The position numbers and the translations under genes were made by a program. A stretch of 18,173 nt of DNA from an uncultured Pelagibacteraceae bacterium (lineage in GTDB: Bacteria > Pseudomonadota > Alphaproteobacteria > Pelagibacterales > Pelagibacteraceae), in assembly GCA_902608065.1 (NCBI GenBank), contig CACLMO010000018.1, positions 1 through 18,173 on the forward strand, written 5' to 3'. This document shows positions 1 to 7,555 of this stretch, one piece after another; the stretch's first letter is position 1, and each line of letters begins with the position of its first letter. The notes beneath the pieces were generated by a model. That model worked only from the letters and a program-made list of their open reading frames with translations, had not been told where the DNA came from and did no database searches.

Positions 1-122
1 TTTCTAGATTTTAAACCTTCTGTAGAAGCTATAAAACCTACACCACAAGCATCGTGCTCATAACTAGGATCATATACCTTTCCTTTTATTAATTTTTTTA
101 AATTTTTATTATACAATTTCAT
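1..122 (-). CDS. gltB: Glutamate synthase (NADPH) large subunit, 5' end only
   Basis: Reading the minus strand from the ATG at 122 gives 40 codons that run off the window edge. The peptide begins MKLYNKNLKKLIKGKVYDPS and then reads YEHDACGVGFIA at residues 21-32. In the GltB family a short propeptide is removed to expose the Cys of the ACGVGF motif (here Cys26) as the N-terminal nucleophile of the class II glutamine amidotransferase domain. GltB transfers the amide of glutamine to 2-oxoglutarate, using electrons delivered by GltD. The ATG lies one base after the gltD stop codon, so translation is probably coupled. The FMN/synthase and C-terminal domains lie outside the window. Identification rests on a short but highly characteristic stretch and on the gltD neighbour. 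Confidence 0.9.
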   Translation of the reverse strand, partial: MKLYNKNLKKLIKGKVYDPSYEHDACGVGFIASTEGLKSR

Positions 123-123
123 T

Positions 124-1563
124 TTAAGCTGCTTTGATTTTATTTATTTGTTTTTTGTGTAAATATCTTTGAATTGACATAGCTGCTTCTCTTCCATCTC
201 TAACTGCCCATACTACCAAAGATGCTCCTCTAACTATGTCTCCTGCTGCAAATACGCCAGGAATATTAGTTTCCATTGTTTTTAAATCAATTTTTATAGT
301 TCCCCATTTAGAAACTGAAAGATTGGGACTGTTAAATAGTTTTGGTAAATTTTCCGGATCAAAACCTAAAGCCTTGATTGCAATGTCAGCTTTTAATTCA
401 AAATCAGAATTTTGAACGGGAATTGGTTGTTGTCTTCCAGAAGAATCAGATCCACTTAATTTCATCTTTTCTACCATAACTGATAAAATTTTTTCCGAAC
501 CAACAAATTTTTTTGGATTTGATAACCATATAAATTTTACACCCTCTTCTTCTGCATTGTATACTTCTCTAGCTGAGCCCGGCATATTCTCCTTATCTCT
601 TCTATATATACATTTTACTGATTTTGCATTTTGTCTAACTGCAGTTCTAACGCAATCCATTGCTGTGTCTCCTCCACCAATCACTATAACATCTTTATTT
701 TCAGCATTAAGAGTGCCATTGTCAAAATTCTCTACCCTATCTCCTAATCCTTTTCGGTTAGATGCGGTTAAAAATTCCATAGCAGGAAAAATATTTTTTA
801 AATCACTCCCCGGTAAATTAATTTCTCTAGGTTTATAAACTCCGGTAGCAATTAATACCGCAGAATGTCTTTCTTTTAACTCTTCTAATGATAAATTTTT
901 ACCAACTTCAATATTTTGTTGAAACTTTATTCCACCCTCTTTTAGAATATTAGTTCGTCTTTCAACAACAAATTTCTCTAATTTAAAATTTGGAATTCCA
1001 TAAATTAATAATCCACCAGCTCTATCATATCGATCATAAATACATACTTTATAACCTAACTTTCTAAGTTCTTCAGCGCATGCTAATCCAGCTGGTCCAG
1101 CTCCAATAATACCAACTGACTGGTCCATTTCTTTCACAACTTTAATTGGTTTTATCCAACCTTTTTCCCATGCAGTATCAGTAATAAATTTTTCAACAGA
1201 TCCAATCGTAACTGTTCCATGGCCGGATTGTTCTATTACACAATTTCCTTCACATAATCGATCTTGCGGACATATTCGACCACAAATTTCTGGCATGTTA
1301 TTAGTGCTATGAGCTAATTCACTCGCCTCTTGCAATCTTCCTTCTGCTGTTAATTTTAGCCAGTCTGGAATATTATTATGCAAAGGACAGTGTACTTGAC
1401 AAAATGGAACACCACATTGAGAACACCTACTTGATTGTTCTTTAGCTTTGTCATAAATAAATTGATCATAAATTTCTTTAAAATCATCTAGTCTTTTATC
1501 AACTTTTCTTTTGTTGGGCGTTTGTTGATCAACATCAACGAATTTAAGCATCTTTTCGGTCAT
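124..1563 (-). CDS. gltD: Glutamate synthase (NADPH) small subunit
   Basis: This is a 479-residue protein of the usual GltD length. It oxidises NADPH and passes electrons through FAD and Fe-S clusters to GltB for glutamate synthesis from glutamine and 2-oxoglutarate. The N-terminal Fe-S domain shows Cys47, Cys50, Cys55 and Cys59 (CSQCGVPFCQVHC) and a second group Cys94, Cys98, Cys104 and Cys108. The FAD-binding GAGPAG motif is at 154-159 and the NADPH-binding GGGDTA motif at 296-301. The C-terminal AAGDIVRG motif closes the FAD site. The ATG at 1563 is preceded by AAGGA about 7 bases upstream, which supports this start; Met5 is an alternative. The gene order is gltD then gltB, the reverse of the E. 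coli order, with one base between them. Confidence 0.95.
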   Translation of the reverse strand: MTEKMLKFVDVDQQTPNKRKVDKRLDDFKEIYDQFIYDKAKEQSSRCSQCGVPFCQVHCPLHNNIPDWLKLTAEGRLQEASELAHSTNNMPEICGRICPQDRLCEGNCVIEQSGHGTVTIGSVEKFITDTAWEKGWIKPIKVVKEMDQSVGIIGAGPAGLACAEELRKLGYKVCIYDRYDRAGGLLIYGIPNFKLEKFVVERRTNILKEGGIKFQQNIEVGKNLSLEELKERHSAVLIATGVYKPREINLPGSDLKNIFPAMEFLTASNRKGLGDRVENFDNGTLNAENKDVIVIGGGDTAMDCVRTAVRQNAKSVKCIYRRDKENMPGSAREVYNAEEEGVKFIWLSNPKKFVGSEKILSVMVEKMKLSGSDSSGRQQPIPVQNSDFELKADIAIKALGFDPENLPKLFNSPNLSVSKWGTIKIDLKTMETNIPGVFAAGDIVRGASLVVWAVRDGREAAMSIQRYLHKKQINKIKAA

Positions 1564-1621
1564 AAAATTCCTTTATAATCATCTGCTTTTACACCAATAT
1601 ATTTAAGCCTTAAAGCGTTTT

Positions 1622-1642
1622 TAGGTCATACTAGCTGACCTA
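1622..1642. promoter_or_regulatory. Perfect inverted repeat, possible operator between gltD and uppP
   Basis: The sequence is TAGGTCA, seven bases, TGACCTA: two perfect 7-bp arms with centres about 14 bases apart, the geometry of a dimeric regulator site. It lies in the 126-base divergent region, 59 bases upstream of the gltD start and 48 bases upstream of the uppP start. The spacer is short enough for a hairpin too, but no T-tract follows on either strand, so a terminator is unlikely. The regulator is not known to me. No convincing -35/-10 pair could be fixed for either gene. Confidence 0.4.
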
Positions 1643-1689
1643 TTTATGAAAAAATCCATAAAATTAGTGATTTATATTGCATAACTGCT

Positions 1690-2475
1690 ATGCAATACTA
1701 TTGTTTTATGCTTTCTTCAGTAGAAATTTTAATTCTTTCAGCAATACAAGGGATTTCAGAATTTTTGCCAGTAAGTTCAGCTGCTCATTTAATTTTGGTT
1801 TCTAAATATTACGTTTTTACTAATCAAAATTTATTAATAGACATTTGCTTACATCTTGGATCTTTAATAGCTATAATTTTTTATTTTAGAAATGAGTTAT
1901 TCGACATAATTAAAAATAAAAGTTTCTTAATTAAAATTATCATAGGTACCATTCCAATAATTCCAGCAGGTTACATAGTTTATCAAACTGGTTTAATTGA
2001 ACAGTTAAGAAGTTTAGAAGTTATAGGATGGATGAGTTTAATATTTGGAATTTTGTTGTACATAAGTGATAAGGTTGGTGTAAAAAAAAAAATTGATAAT
2101 GGATTTACTAACCAATCTGCAATAATTATAGGACTATTTCAAGTTCTTGCATTAATACCTGGGGTAAGCAGGGCGGGTATTACTATAACTTCTGGAAGAT
2201 TGCTCGGTTTTAATAGATTTGAATCGGCAAAAATTTCTTTTTTTCTATCTATTCCGACACTAGCTGCAGCTAGTATTTTAGGAGTTTATAATATTTATAA
2301 AGAAGGTAGCACTGAACTTAATTTTTTGGCAATTATTGCTGTAATATTTTCTTTTATTTTTTCTTATTTCACAATTGCAGTATTTTTGAATTTTGTAAAA
2401 AAATTCAGCTTAAATATATTTATTATATATAGAATAATTCTATCTTTATTTATTTTGGGAATAGTATATTTATAA
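1690..2475 (+). CDS. uppP: Undecaprenyl-diphosphatase (UppP/BacA family)
   Basis: This 261-residue integral membrane protein belongs to the UppP (BacA) family, which dephosphorylates undecaprenyl diphosphate to regenerate the lipid carrier for peptidoglycan. The first signature, QGISEFLPVSSAAH at residues 20-33, holds the conserved glutamate Glu24 and His33. The second, PGVSRAGIT at 157-165, holds Ser160, Arg161 and Thr165; the usual second Ser of PGxSRS is Ala162 here. About seven to eight hydrophobic segments fill the rest. The start is uncertain: Met7 (position 1708) fits the family N terminus better, and neither candidate has a Shine-Dalgarno sequence. The stop codon overlaps the end of the convergent EamA gene by six bases. 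Confidence 0.92.
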   Translation: MQYYCFMLSSVEILILSAIQGISEFLPVSSAAHLILVSKYYVFTNQNLLIDICLHLGSLIAIIFYFRNELFDIIKNKSFLIKIIIGTIPIIPAGYIVYQTGLIEQLRSLEVIGWMSLIFGILLYISDKVGVKKKIDNGFTNQSAIIIGLFQVLALIPGVSRAGITITSGRLLGFNRFESAKISFFLSIPTLAAASILGVYNIYKEGSTELNFLAIIAVIFSFIFSYFTIAVFLNFVKKFSLNIFIIYRIILSLFILGIVYL

Positions 2476-3360
2476 TTTTTTTTCGTATATTGGAGCTAAT
2501 TGAGATAATAAAACACCGCTAAGTATTAATATACATCCAATAATATTATTAAAGCCTAAAAATTGACTTAAAATTATCCATGCGGCTATTGCTGCTACGA
2601 CACCTTCAAGTGACATTACAATTGCAGCAGGAGCTGCAGAAATATTTTTTTGTCCAAAAAGTTGTAAAGCAAATGCAGCTCCACCTGATAAAATTCCAGC
2701 ATATAAAATTTCAAATGTTTCTAATTTAATTTTTGAGAAATCAACTTCCTCAAACATTAAAACAAGCACAAATGATAAAGTTGCTACTATTAAATTTTGC
2801 ATTAAAGCAATGAAGAAAGGCAAATCAAATTTTTGAATAATTTTTCCAATATAAATAATATGTAATGCCCAGAATACAGCACCAATTAAAACTAATGTAT
2901 CGCCAAATCTAACTTCAACATTATTAATATCACTTAAAAAATAACCTCCAACTACACAAGCAAAGACGGAAGGCCATATTGACCAATGTAATTTTTCAGA
3001 AAATAAAAAATAAACAATAATAGGAACCATAGGTACATAAAAAATTGTAAAAAAAGCGGAATTAGCTACATCTGTATAAAGCAAAGAAACTTGTTGAAAA
3101 ATGCACCCTAAAAATAAAAATATACCTACTGGAATTATAAGTTTTATAAATTCAGTTTCTTTCTTGTTAATTTGGTATTTTATTTTTTTTTTTTCAAATA
3201 AAAAAACGAAAGGTGCCACGGTCAGAAAACCAACATAAAATCTTACACTGTTAAAAGTAAAAGGGCCTATATTATCCATGCCCGTGTCTTGTGCTATAAA
3301 GGTAGTTCCCCAGATCAAGGTACAAATAACTAAACAAATAAACGATATAGTTTTTTTCAT
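2470..3360 (-). CDS. EamA/DMT-family transporter, substrate unknown
   Basis: This 296-residue protein has about ten hydrophobic segments arranged as two EamA repeats, roughly residues 5-145 and 150-290. The first repeat starts with the typical LIWGTTFIAQ near residue 16, and a second helix carries SVRFYVGFL. Such drug/metabolite-superfamily proteins sit in the inner membrane and mostly export amino acids or other small metabolites; the substrate cannot be read from sequence. The start lies 8 bases after the aceF stop on the same strand, so the gene is probably co-transcribed with aceE-aceF. No Shine-Dalgarno is evident. The 3' end overlaps the uppP stop by six bases tail to tail, leaving no room for a terminator between them. 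Confidence 0.88.
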   Translation of the reverse strand: MKKTISFICLVICTLIWGTTFIAQDTGMDNIGPFTFNSVRFYVGFLTVAPFVFLFEKKKIKYQINKKETEFIKLIIPVGIFLFLGCIFQQVSLLYTDVANSAFFTIFYVPMVPIIVYFLFSEKLHWSIWPSVFACVVGGYFLSDINNVEVRFGDTLVLIGAVFWALHIIYIGKIIQKFDLPFFIALMQNLIVATLSFVLVLMFEEVDFSKIKLETFEILYAGILSGGAAFALQLFGQKNISAAPAAIVMSLEGVVAAIAAWIILSQFLGFNNIIGCILILSGVLLSQLAPIYEKKL

Positions 3361-3368
3361 AAATAAAA

Positions 3369-4280
3369 CTATACCGCTAATTTATAGGCAAAATCTTTTC
3401 CTAGACTTTCTCTTAAATGAGCGCAAAAGCGTGCTCCTTCTGCTCCGTCGATAACTCTGTGATCGTAAGATAAGGACAAAGGAAGCATTATCTTATTTTC
3501 ATATTTATCACCTACAAAAACTTGCTTGATCTCAGCTCTTCCTATACCCAGAATTGCTACTTCTGGTTGGTTAATTATAGGTGTAAAAAAACTGCCGCCA
3601 ATACTTCCCAAACTTGAAATAGTCATTGATCCACCAAAAAATTCTTTTTTATCAATTTTTAGATCTTTACACAGTTTAGAAATCTTTTTTAATTCTTGAC
3701 CTAGTTCGGTTATATCTTTTTTATCTGCATCCCTAATTTTTGGAACCATCAAACCATGAGGCGTATCCATTGCTATACCTATGTGAAAATATTTTTTATA
3801 TATAAGTTTTTCTTTTTTTAGATCCAATGAAGAATTGAAATTTGGATAATCTTTTAAAGCTTTTACTACAGCTCTAATTATAAAAGGCAATGGGGTGATG
3901 GAAATCTTTTCACCAGTATAAAGATCTCTCAAAGATTTTCTGAACTTTTCCATTTCAGTTATATCTGCTTCATCATGTTGTGTAACATGTGGAATTTCGT
4001 TCCAAGATTTTTCTAAATGAGGGCCAGCAATTTTTTTAAGGCGTGGAATAGGTTTTATTTCAGTTTCACCAAATTCGGAATGTTCATATTGCAATGAAGT
4101 TGTGGCTTCTTTTTTTTCTACTTTTCCAGAAATTGACTCTTTAATAAATGATTTTACATCTTCCTCCGAAACTCTTCCTTCTCTTTGTGAACCTTGTATT
4201 TGGTATATATCTGCTCCAAACTCTCTTGCTAATTTTCTAACTTTCGGACTTGCGCTGACTATTTTTTTTTCATCTGACAT
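3369..4280 (-). CDS. aceF: Pyruvate dehydrogenase E2 (dihydrolipoyl acetyltransferase) lacking a lipoyl domain
   Basis: This 303-residue protein is much shorter than E. coli AceF (about 630 residues, three lipoyl domains). It begins almost at once with the peripheral-subunit-binding domain (residues 8-48: SASPKVRKLAREFGADI, then the GSQREGRV loop), which in the family docks E1 and E3. The acetyltransferase core follows from about 75 to 300. DHRVIDG at 273-279 supplies catalytic His274 and Asp278, and the SMTISSLG segment at 218-225 matches the active-site region. No lipoyl domain precedes the binding domain: the upstream gene ends two bases before this ATG, in a different frame, and encodes the E1 C terminus. 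The core closely resembles the gammaproteobacterial AceF type. The missing lipoyl domain is found on the partner AceE. eamA follows after 8 bases. Confidence 0.95.
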   Translation of the reverse strand: MSDEKKIVSASPKVRKLAREFGADIYQIQGSQREGRVSEEDVKSFIKESISGKVEKKEATTSLQYEHSEFGETEIKPIPRLKKIAGPHLEKSWNEIPHVTQHDEADITEMEKFRKSLRDLYTGEKISITPLPFIIRAVVKALKDYPNFNSSLDLKKEKLIYKKYFHIGIAMDTPHGLMVPKIRDADKKDITELGQELKKISKLCKDLKIDKKEFFGGSMTISSLGSIGGSFFTPIINQPEVAILGIGRAEIKQVFVGDKYENKIMLPLSLSYDHRVIDGAEGARFCAHLRESLGKDFAYKLAV

Positions 4281-4282
4281 TT

Positions 4283-7200
4283 TTATAATTCTGTAGGAAT
4301 AGGTTTTTCTTTATCAATATTATATTTCTTGATTGCCTTCTCAGCGTATTTTGATGGAATAAGCTGTTCTTTAGCCAATGCACTTAATGTATATGTTACG
4401 ATGTGTTCTTTATCAACTTCAAAAAATCTTCTCAATTTTTTTCTACCATCACTTCTTCCATATCCATCAGTCCCAAAAGAATAAAATGGTTTGGAAAGGT
4501 ATGGTCTAATTTGATCCGCATAGGCTCTCATGTAATCTGAAGCAGCTATAATAGGTCCATCTTTTTCATTTAAACACTTTTGTACATATGATTTTTCTGG
4601 TTTTTCGCCAGGATTAAGAAGATTTTTTCTTTCTATTTCCATTCCATCTCGTCTTAATTCATTAAAACTTGTAACACTCCAGATATCGCTATCAATATCA
4701 TATTCTTTACTTAAAACTTCCCCTGCGGCTATCATCTCTCTCAAAATTGCTCCACATCCTAATAATTGAATTTTAATTTTTCCTTTTTTATTAAACTCTT
4801 TAAATAGATACATCCCTTTTAATATTCCTTTTTCACAATCCTTTGGAATTATTGGATGTTTATAATTCTCATTCATTACTGTTATGTAATAAAAAATATT
4901 TTCTTGTTTATCGTGCATTCTTTCTAGTCCTTCTTTTAAAATTACTGCTAATTCATAAGCAAATGTAGGATCATAACTAATACAATTTGGTATCGTTGAT
5001 GCCAGCAAATGACTGTGGCCGTCTTGGTGTTGTAATCCTTCTCCTGCTAATGTCGTTCTTCCTGCGGTAGCTCCTATTAAAAAACCTCTAGATTGAGAAT
5101 CTCCAGCGGCCCAAATAAGATCCATAACTCTTTGAAAACCAAACATAGAATAAAATGTATAAATTGGTATCATCTCTAGATCATGGTTGGTATATGACGT
5201 TCCTGCAGCTATCCACGAAGATATCGAGCCTGACTCGGTTATTCCTTCTTCTAATACTTGTCCTTTTTTATCTTCCTTATAGGCGCTAAGCTGTTCAGAA
5301 TCTTCGGGTTCATATTTTTGTCCTTCATGCGCATAAATTCCGATTTTTTGAAAGAAACCTTCCATTCCAAAAGTTCTGGCTTCATCAGGTATAATTGGTA
5401 CTAATCTTGGTGCAATATTTTTATCTCTTAATAAGCTTGTAAGCATTCTTACTAAGGCCATAGTGGTCGACATTTCACGATCACCTGATGATTTAAGCAT
5501 ATTCTCAAAAATATCTTTGTTTGGTTTTTTAATTGGTTTTGCATAAGAGGTTCGTTCAGGCAAATTTCCACCAAGCTTCATTCTTCTTTCTTTAAGGTAT
5601 TTAATTTCTTCTGATTTTTCACCAGGTTTATAAAATTCAATATTTTTTACTTGTTTATCAGTCAGCGGAATATCAAAACGATCTCTATAATAAAGCAAAT
5701 CTTCTTCTCCTAATTTTTTCTGTTGATGAGTAATATTAGTGCTTTCACCAGATTTACCCATTCCATAACCTTTTATTGTTTTTGCTAAAATAACAGTTGG
5801 TTGTCCTTTTGTTTTTATTGCCGCATCATAAGCTGCATAAACTTTGTGTGGATCATGTCCACCTCTATTAAGCTTCCATACATCTCTATCTGTCATAGAG
5901 GATACTAGATCTTTCAGCTCAGGATATTTTCCAAAAAAATTTTCCCTAACATAGGCTCCTCCTTTAGCTTTAAAAGCTTGATACTCTCCATCAACACATT
6001 CGTTCATTCTTTTTACTAATAATCCTGATTTATCTTTTGCAAGCAATTGATCCCAGTAAGATCCCCATATAACCTTAATAACATTCCACCCAGCTCCTCT
6101 AAAAATACCTTCTAATTCTTGAATAATTTTTCCATTTCCTCTAACTGGACCATCTAGTCTTTGTAGATTACAATTAATAACAAATATAAGATTATCCAAT
6201 TTTTCTCTTGAGGCTAAACTAATTGCCCCCAAAGATTCAGGTTCGTCCATTTCTCCATCACCAAGAAATGCCCAAATTTTTCTCTCCTCATTTTTTAATA
6301 AACCTCTATTGATTAAATATTTTGTAAATCGAGCTTGATAAATTGATAAAATCGGACCAAGTCCCATTGATACAGTTGGGAATTGCCAAAACTTTGGCAT
6401 TAGCCACGGATGAGGGTAAGAAGAAAGGCCGTCAACACCCACCTCCTGTCTAAAATTTCCAAGTTGCTTTGCGTTAAGCCTTCCTTCTAAAAAAGCTCTA
6501 GCATACATTCCCGGTGCACTATGACCTTGAAAATAAATTAAATCTCCTCCAAATTTATTATTTTTTGCTCTCCAGAAATGATTCATTCCTACATCGTAAA
6601 GAGTGGCTGCTGAAGCAAATGTTCCTATATGACCCCCAAGTTCTGGATTTTTTTTATTTGCTTTAACCACCATTGCTGCAGCATTCCATCTAATCAGAGA
6701 ACGAATTCTCCTTTCTATGTTTTGTTCACCTGGAGATTTAACTTCAGCTTCTGCTGGTATAGTATTTATATAAGGTGTAATTCGAGTTAACGGTCGATTA
6801 GAACCTTCTTTATAAGCTTCGTCTATTAATTTTTTAAGCAGATAATGAGCACGATTTGATCCATCTTTTGCAATAACTGCATCTAATGAATCTAGCCATT
6901 CCTTAGTTTCTATTGGATCAATATCTGCGCCATTGGAACGAGCAGGAATTTTTCTTTTTGGTTCTTTTTTTACATTTTGAGGAATTGTAGATTCAGCTTG
7001 TTTTATAATTTGCTCAGTTTCTGGTAAAACTTTTTCTTCTTTTAATACTTTTTCTTCTTTTAATATAAGTGGTGCTTCTTTTTTTTTCTTTGTTTCATTT
7101 GTCTTTTTTAATTTTTCTACATCATTAGAAATTTCAGATTTATCATCCTCTATTATAGCTAAAATGCTACCTTTGGAAACTTTGTCACCTATTTTCACTT

Positions 7201-7375
7201 TCAAAGAAGAAATTTTTCCTGAAAAAGGTGATGGAACTTCAACACTAGACTTGTCACTTTCTAAGGTAACAATTGGATCATTTTTTTTTATTACAGAACC
7301 AGGTTTAGTTAAAACTTCAATTATTTCGACATTTTCGAAATCACCTATATCTGGAACAGTTATTTTTGTTGCCAT
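4283..7375 (-). CDS. aceE: Pyruvate dehydrogenase E1, homodimeric type, with N-terminal lipoyl domain
   Basis: The product (1030 residues from the chosen start) decarboxylates pyruvate with ThDP and reductively acetylates a lipoyl group. Residues 1-78 are a complete lipoyl domain with ESDKSSVEVP and modifiable Lys42, closely like an AceF lipoyl domain. A Lys/Glu-rich linker covers about 79-148. From residue 151 (DIDPIETKEWL) the sequence matches full-length E. coli AceE (887 residues) to the end. The ThDP motif GDGEMDEP starts at 372 and its NCN is at 401-403; DEARTFGMEG and the GTDGYGRSD segment near the C terminus are also present. The frame stays open to an ATG at 7432, which would add 19 residues; ATG 7375 is preferred because it sits where lipoyl domains normally begin. 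No clear Shine-Dalgarno marks either start. aceF follows after two bases. No E3 (lpd) gene is in the window. Confidence 0.95.
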   Translation of the reverse strand: MATKITVPDIGDFENVEIIEVLTKPGSVIKKNDPIVTLESDKSSVEVPSPFSGKISSLKVKIGDKVSKGSILAIIEDDKSEISNDVEKLKKTNETKKKKEAPLILKEEKVLKEEKVLPETEQIIKQAESTIPQNVKKEPKRKIPARSNGADIDPIETKEWLDSLDAVIAKDGSNRAHYLLKKLIDEAYKEGSNRPLTRITPYINTIPAEAEVKSPGEQNIERRIRSLIRWNAAAMVVKANKKNPELGGHIGTFASAATLYDVGMNHFWRAKNNKFGGDLIYFQGHSAPGMYARAFLEGRLNAKQLGNFRQEVGVDGLSSYPHPWLMPKFWQFPTVSMGLGPILSIYQARFTKYLINRGLLKNEERKIWAFLGDGEMDEPESLGAISLASREKLDNLIFVINCNLQRLDGPVRGNGKIIQELEGIFRGAGWNVIKVIWGSYWDQLLAKDKSGLLVKRMNECVDGEYQAFKAKGGAYVRENFFGKYPELKDLVSSMTDRDVWKLNRGGHDPHKVYAAYDAAIKTKGQPTVILAKTIKGYGMGKSGESTNITHQQKKLGEEDLLYYRDRFDIPLTDKQVKNIEFYKPGEKSEEIKYLKERRMKLGGNLPERTSYAKPIKKPNKDIFENMLKSSGDREMSTTMALVRMLTSLLRDKNIAPRLVPIIPDEARTFGMEGFFQKIGIYAHEGQKYEPEDSEQLSAYKEDKKGQVLEEGITESGSISSWIAAGTSYTNHDLEMIPIYTFYSMFGFQRVMDLIWAAGDSQSRGFLIGATAGRTTLAGEGLQHQDGHSHLLASTIPNCISYDPTFAYELAVILKEGLERMHDKQENIFYYITVMNENYKHPIIPKDCEKGILKGMYLFKEFNKKGKIKIQLLGCGAILREMIAAGEVLSKEYDIDSDIWSVTSFNELRRDGMEIERKNLLNPGEKPEKSYVQKCLNEKDGPIIAASDYMRAYADQIRPYLSKPFYSFGTDGYGRSDGRKKLRRFFEVDKEHIVTYTLSALAKEQLIPSKYAEKAIKKYNIDKEKPIPTEL
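7029..7064 (-). repeat. 18-bp exact tandem duplication in the aceE linker
   Basis: Two perfect 18-base copies lie head to tail (7029-7046 and 7047-7064) inside the segment coding for the lipoyl-E1 linker. They keep the reading frame and encode the repeated peptide LKEEKV-LKEEKV. The repeat lengthens the charged linker by six residues. It looks like a recent in-frame slippage duplication. Confidence 0.85.
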
Positions 7376-7441
7376 AATTAATGTTTTATTTATACCACAA
7401 TTTAATCCTTTTTCAGCCATGTAAATGTTCACACTACAGCT

Positions 7442-7555
7442 ATGGCGCTAATTTTAGAAAATTTTGGAAAGTTATTCCAATCTAGATATAAAAACTTAGA
7501 TGGAAAATTTTGGGTTCAAAAAGCAATTTTAAAAAAATATTTTAAGAAAAACTAA
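7442..7555 (+). CDS. Possible 37-residue small protein, unrecognised
   Basis: An ATG-started frame of 37 codons fills most of the gap between the divergent end of the thiolase gene and the aceE start, on the opposite strand to both. The peptide begins MALILENFGKLFQSRYKNLD and ends in a lysine-rich tail (LKKYFKKN), so it is small and basic with no clear membrane segment. Its last four bases overlap the thiolase stop tail to tail. There is no Shine-Dalgarno, and I recognise no family. An open frame of this size can occur by chance in AT-rich DNA, and the same stretch must also hold the aceE promoter, so this is a weak call. Confidence 0.22.
   Translation: MALILENFGKLFQSRYKNLDGKFWVQKAILKKYFKKN

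Noticed and set aside
3369..4280. Possibility that aceF is a broken gene whose lipoyl part was lost by frameshift
   Set aside because: The region upstream of the aceF ATG is the intact end of aceE and contains no lipoyl-like sequence in any frame I read; the lipoyl domain is intact on AceE, so this looks like a stable rearrangement.
7376..7432. N-terminal extension of aceE from ATG 7432 or 7420 (up to 19 residues)
   Set aside because: The extra residues precede the normal start of a lipoyl domain, match nothing familiar and have no Shine-Dalgarno; ATG 7375 is more natural, though the longer form cannot be excluded.
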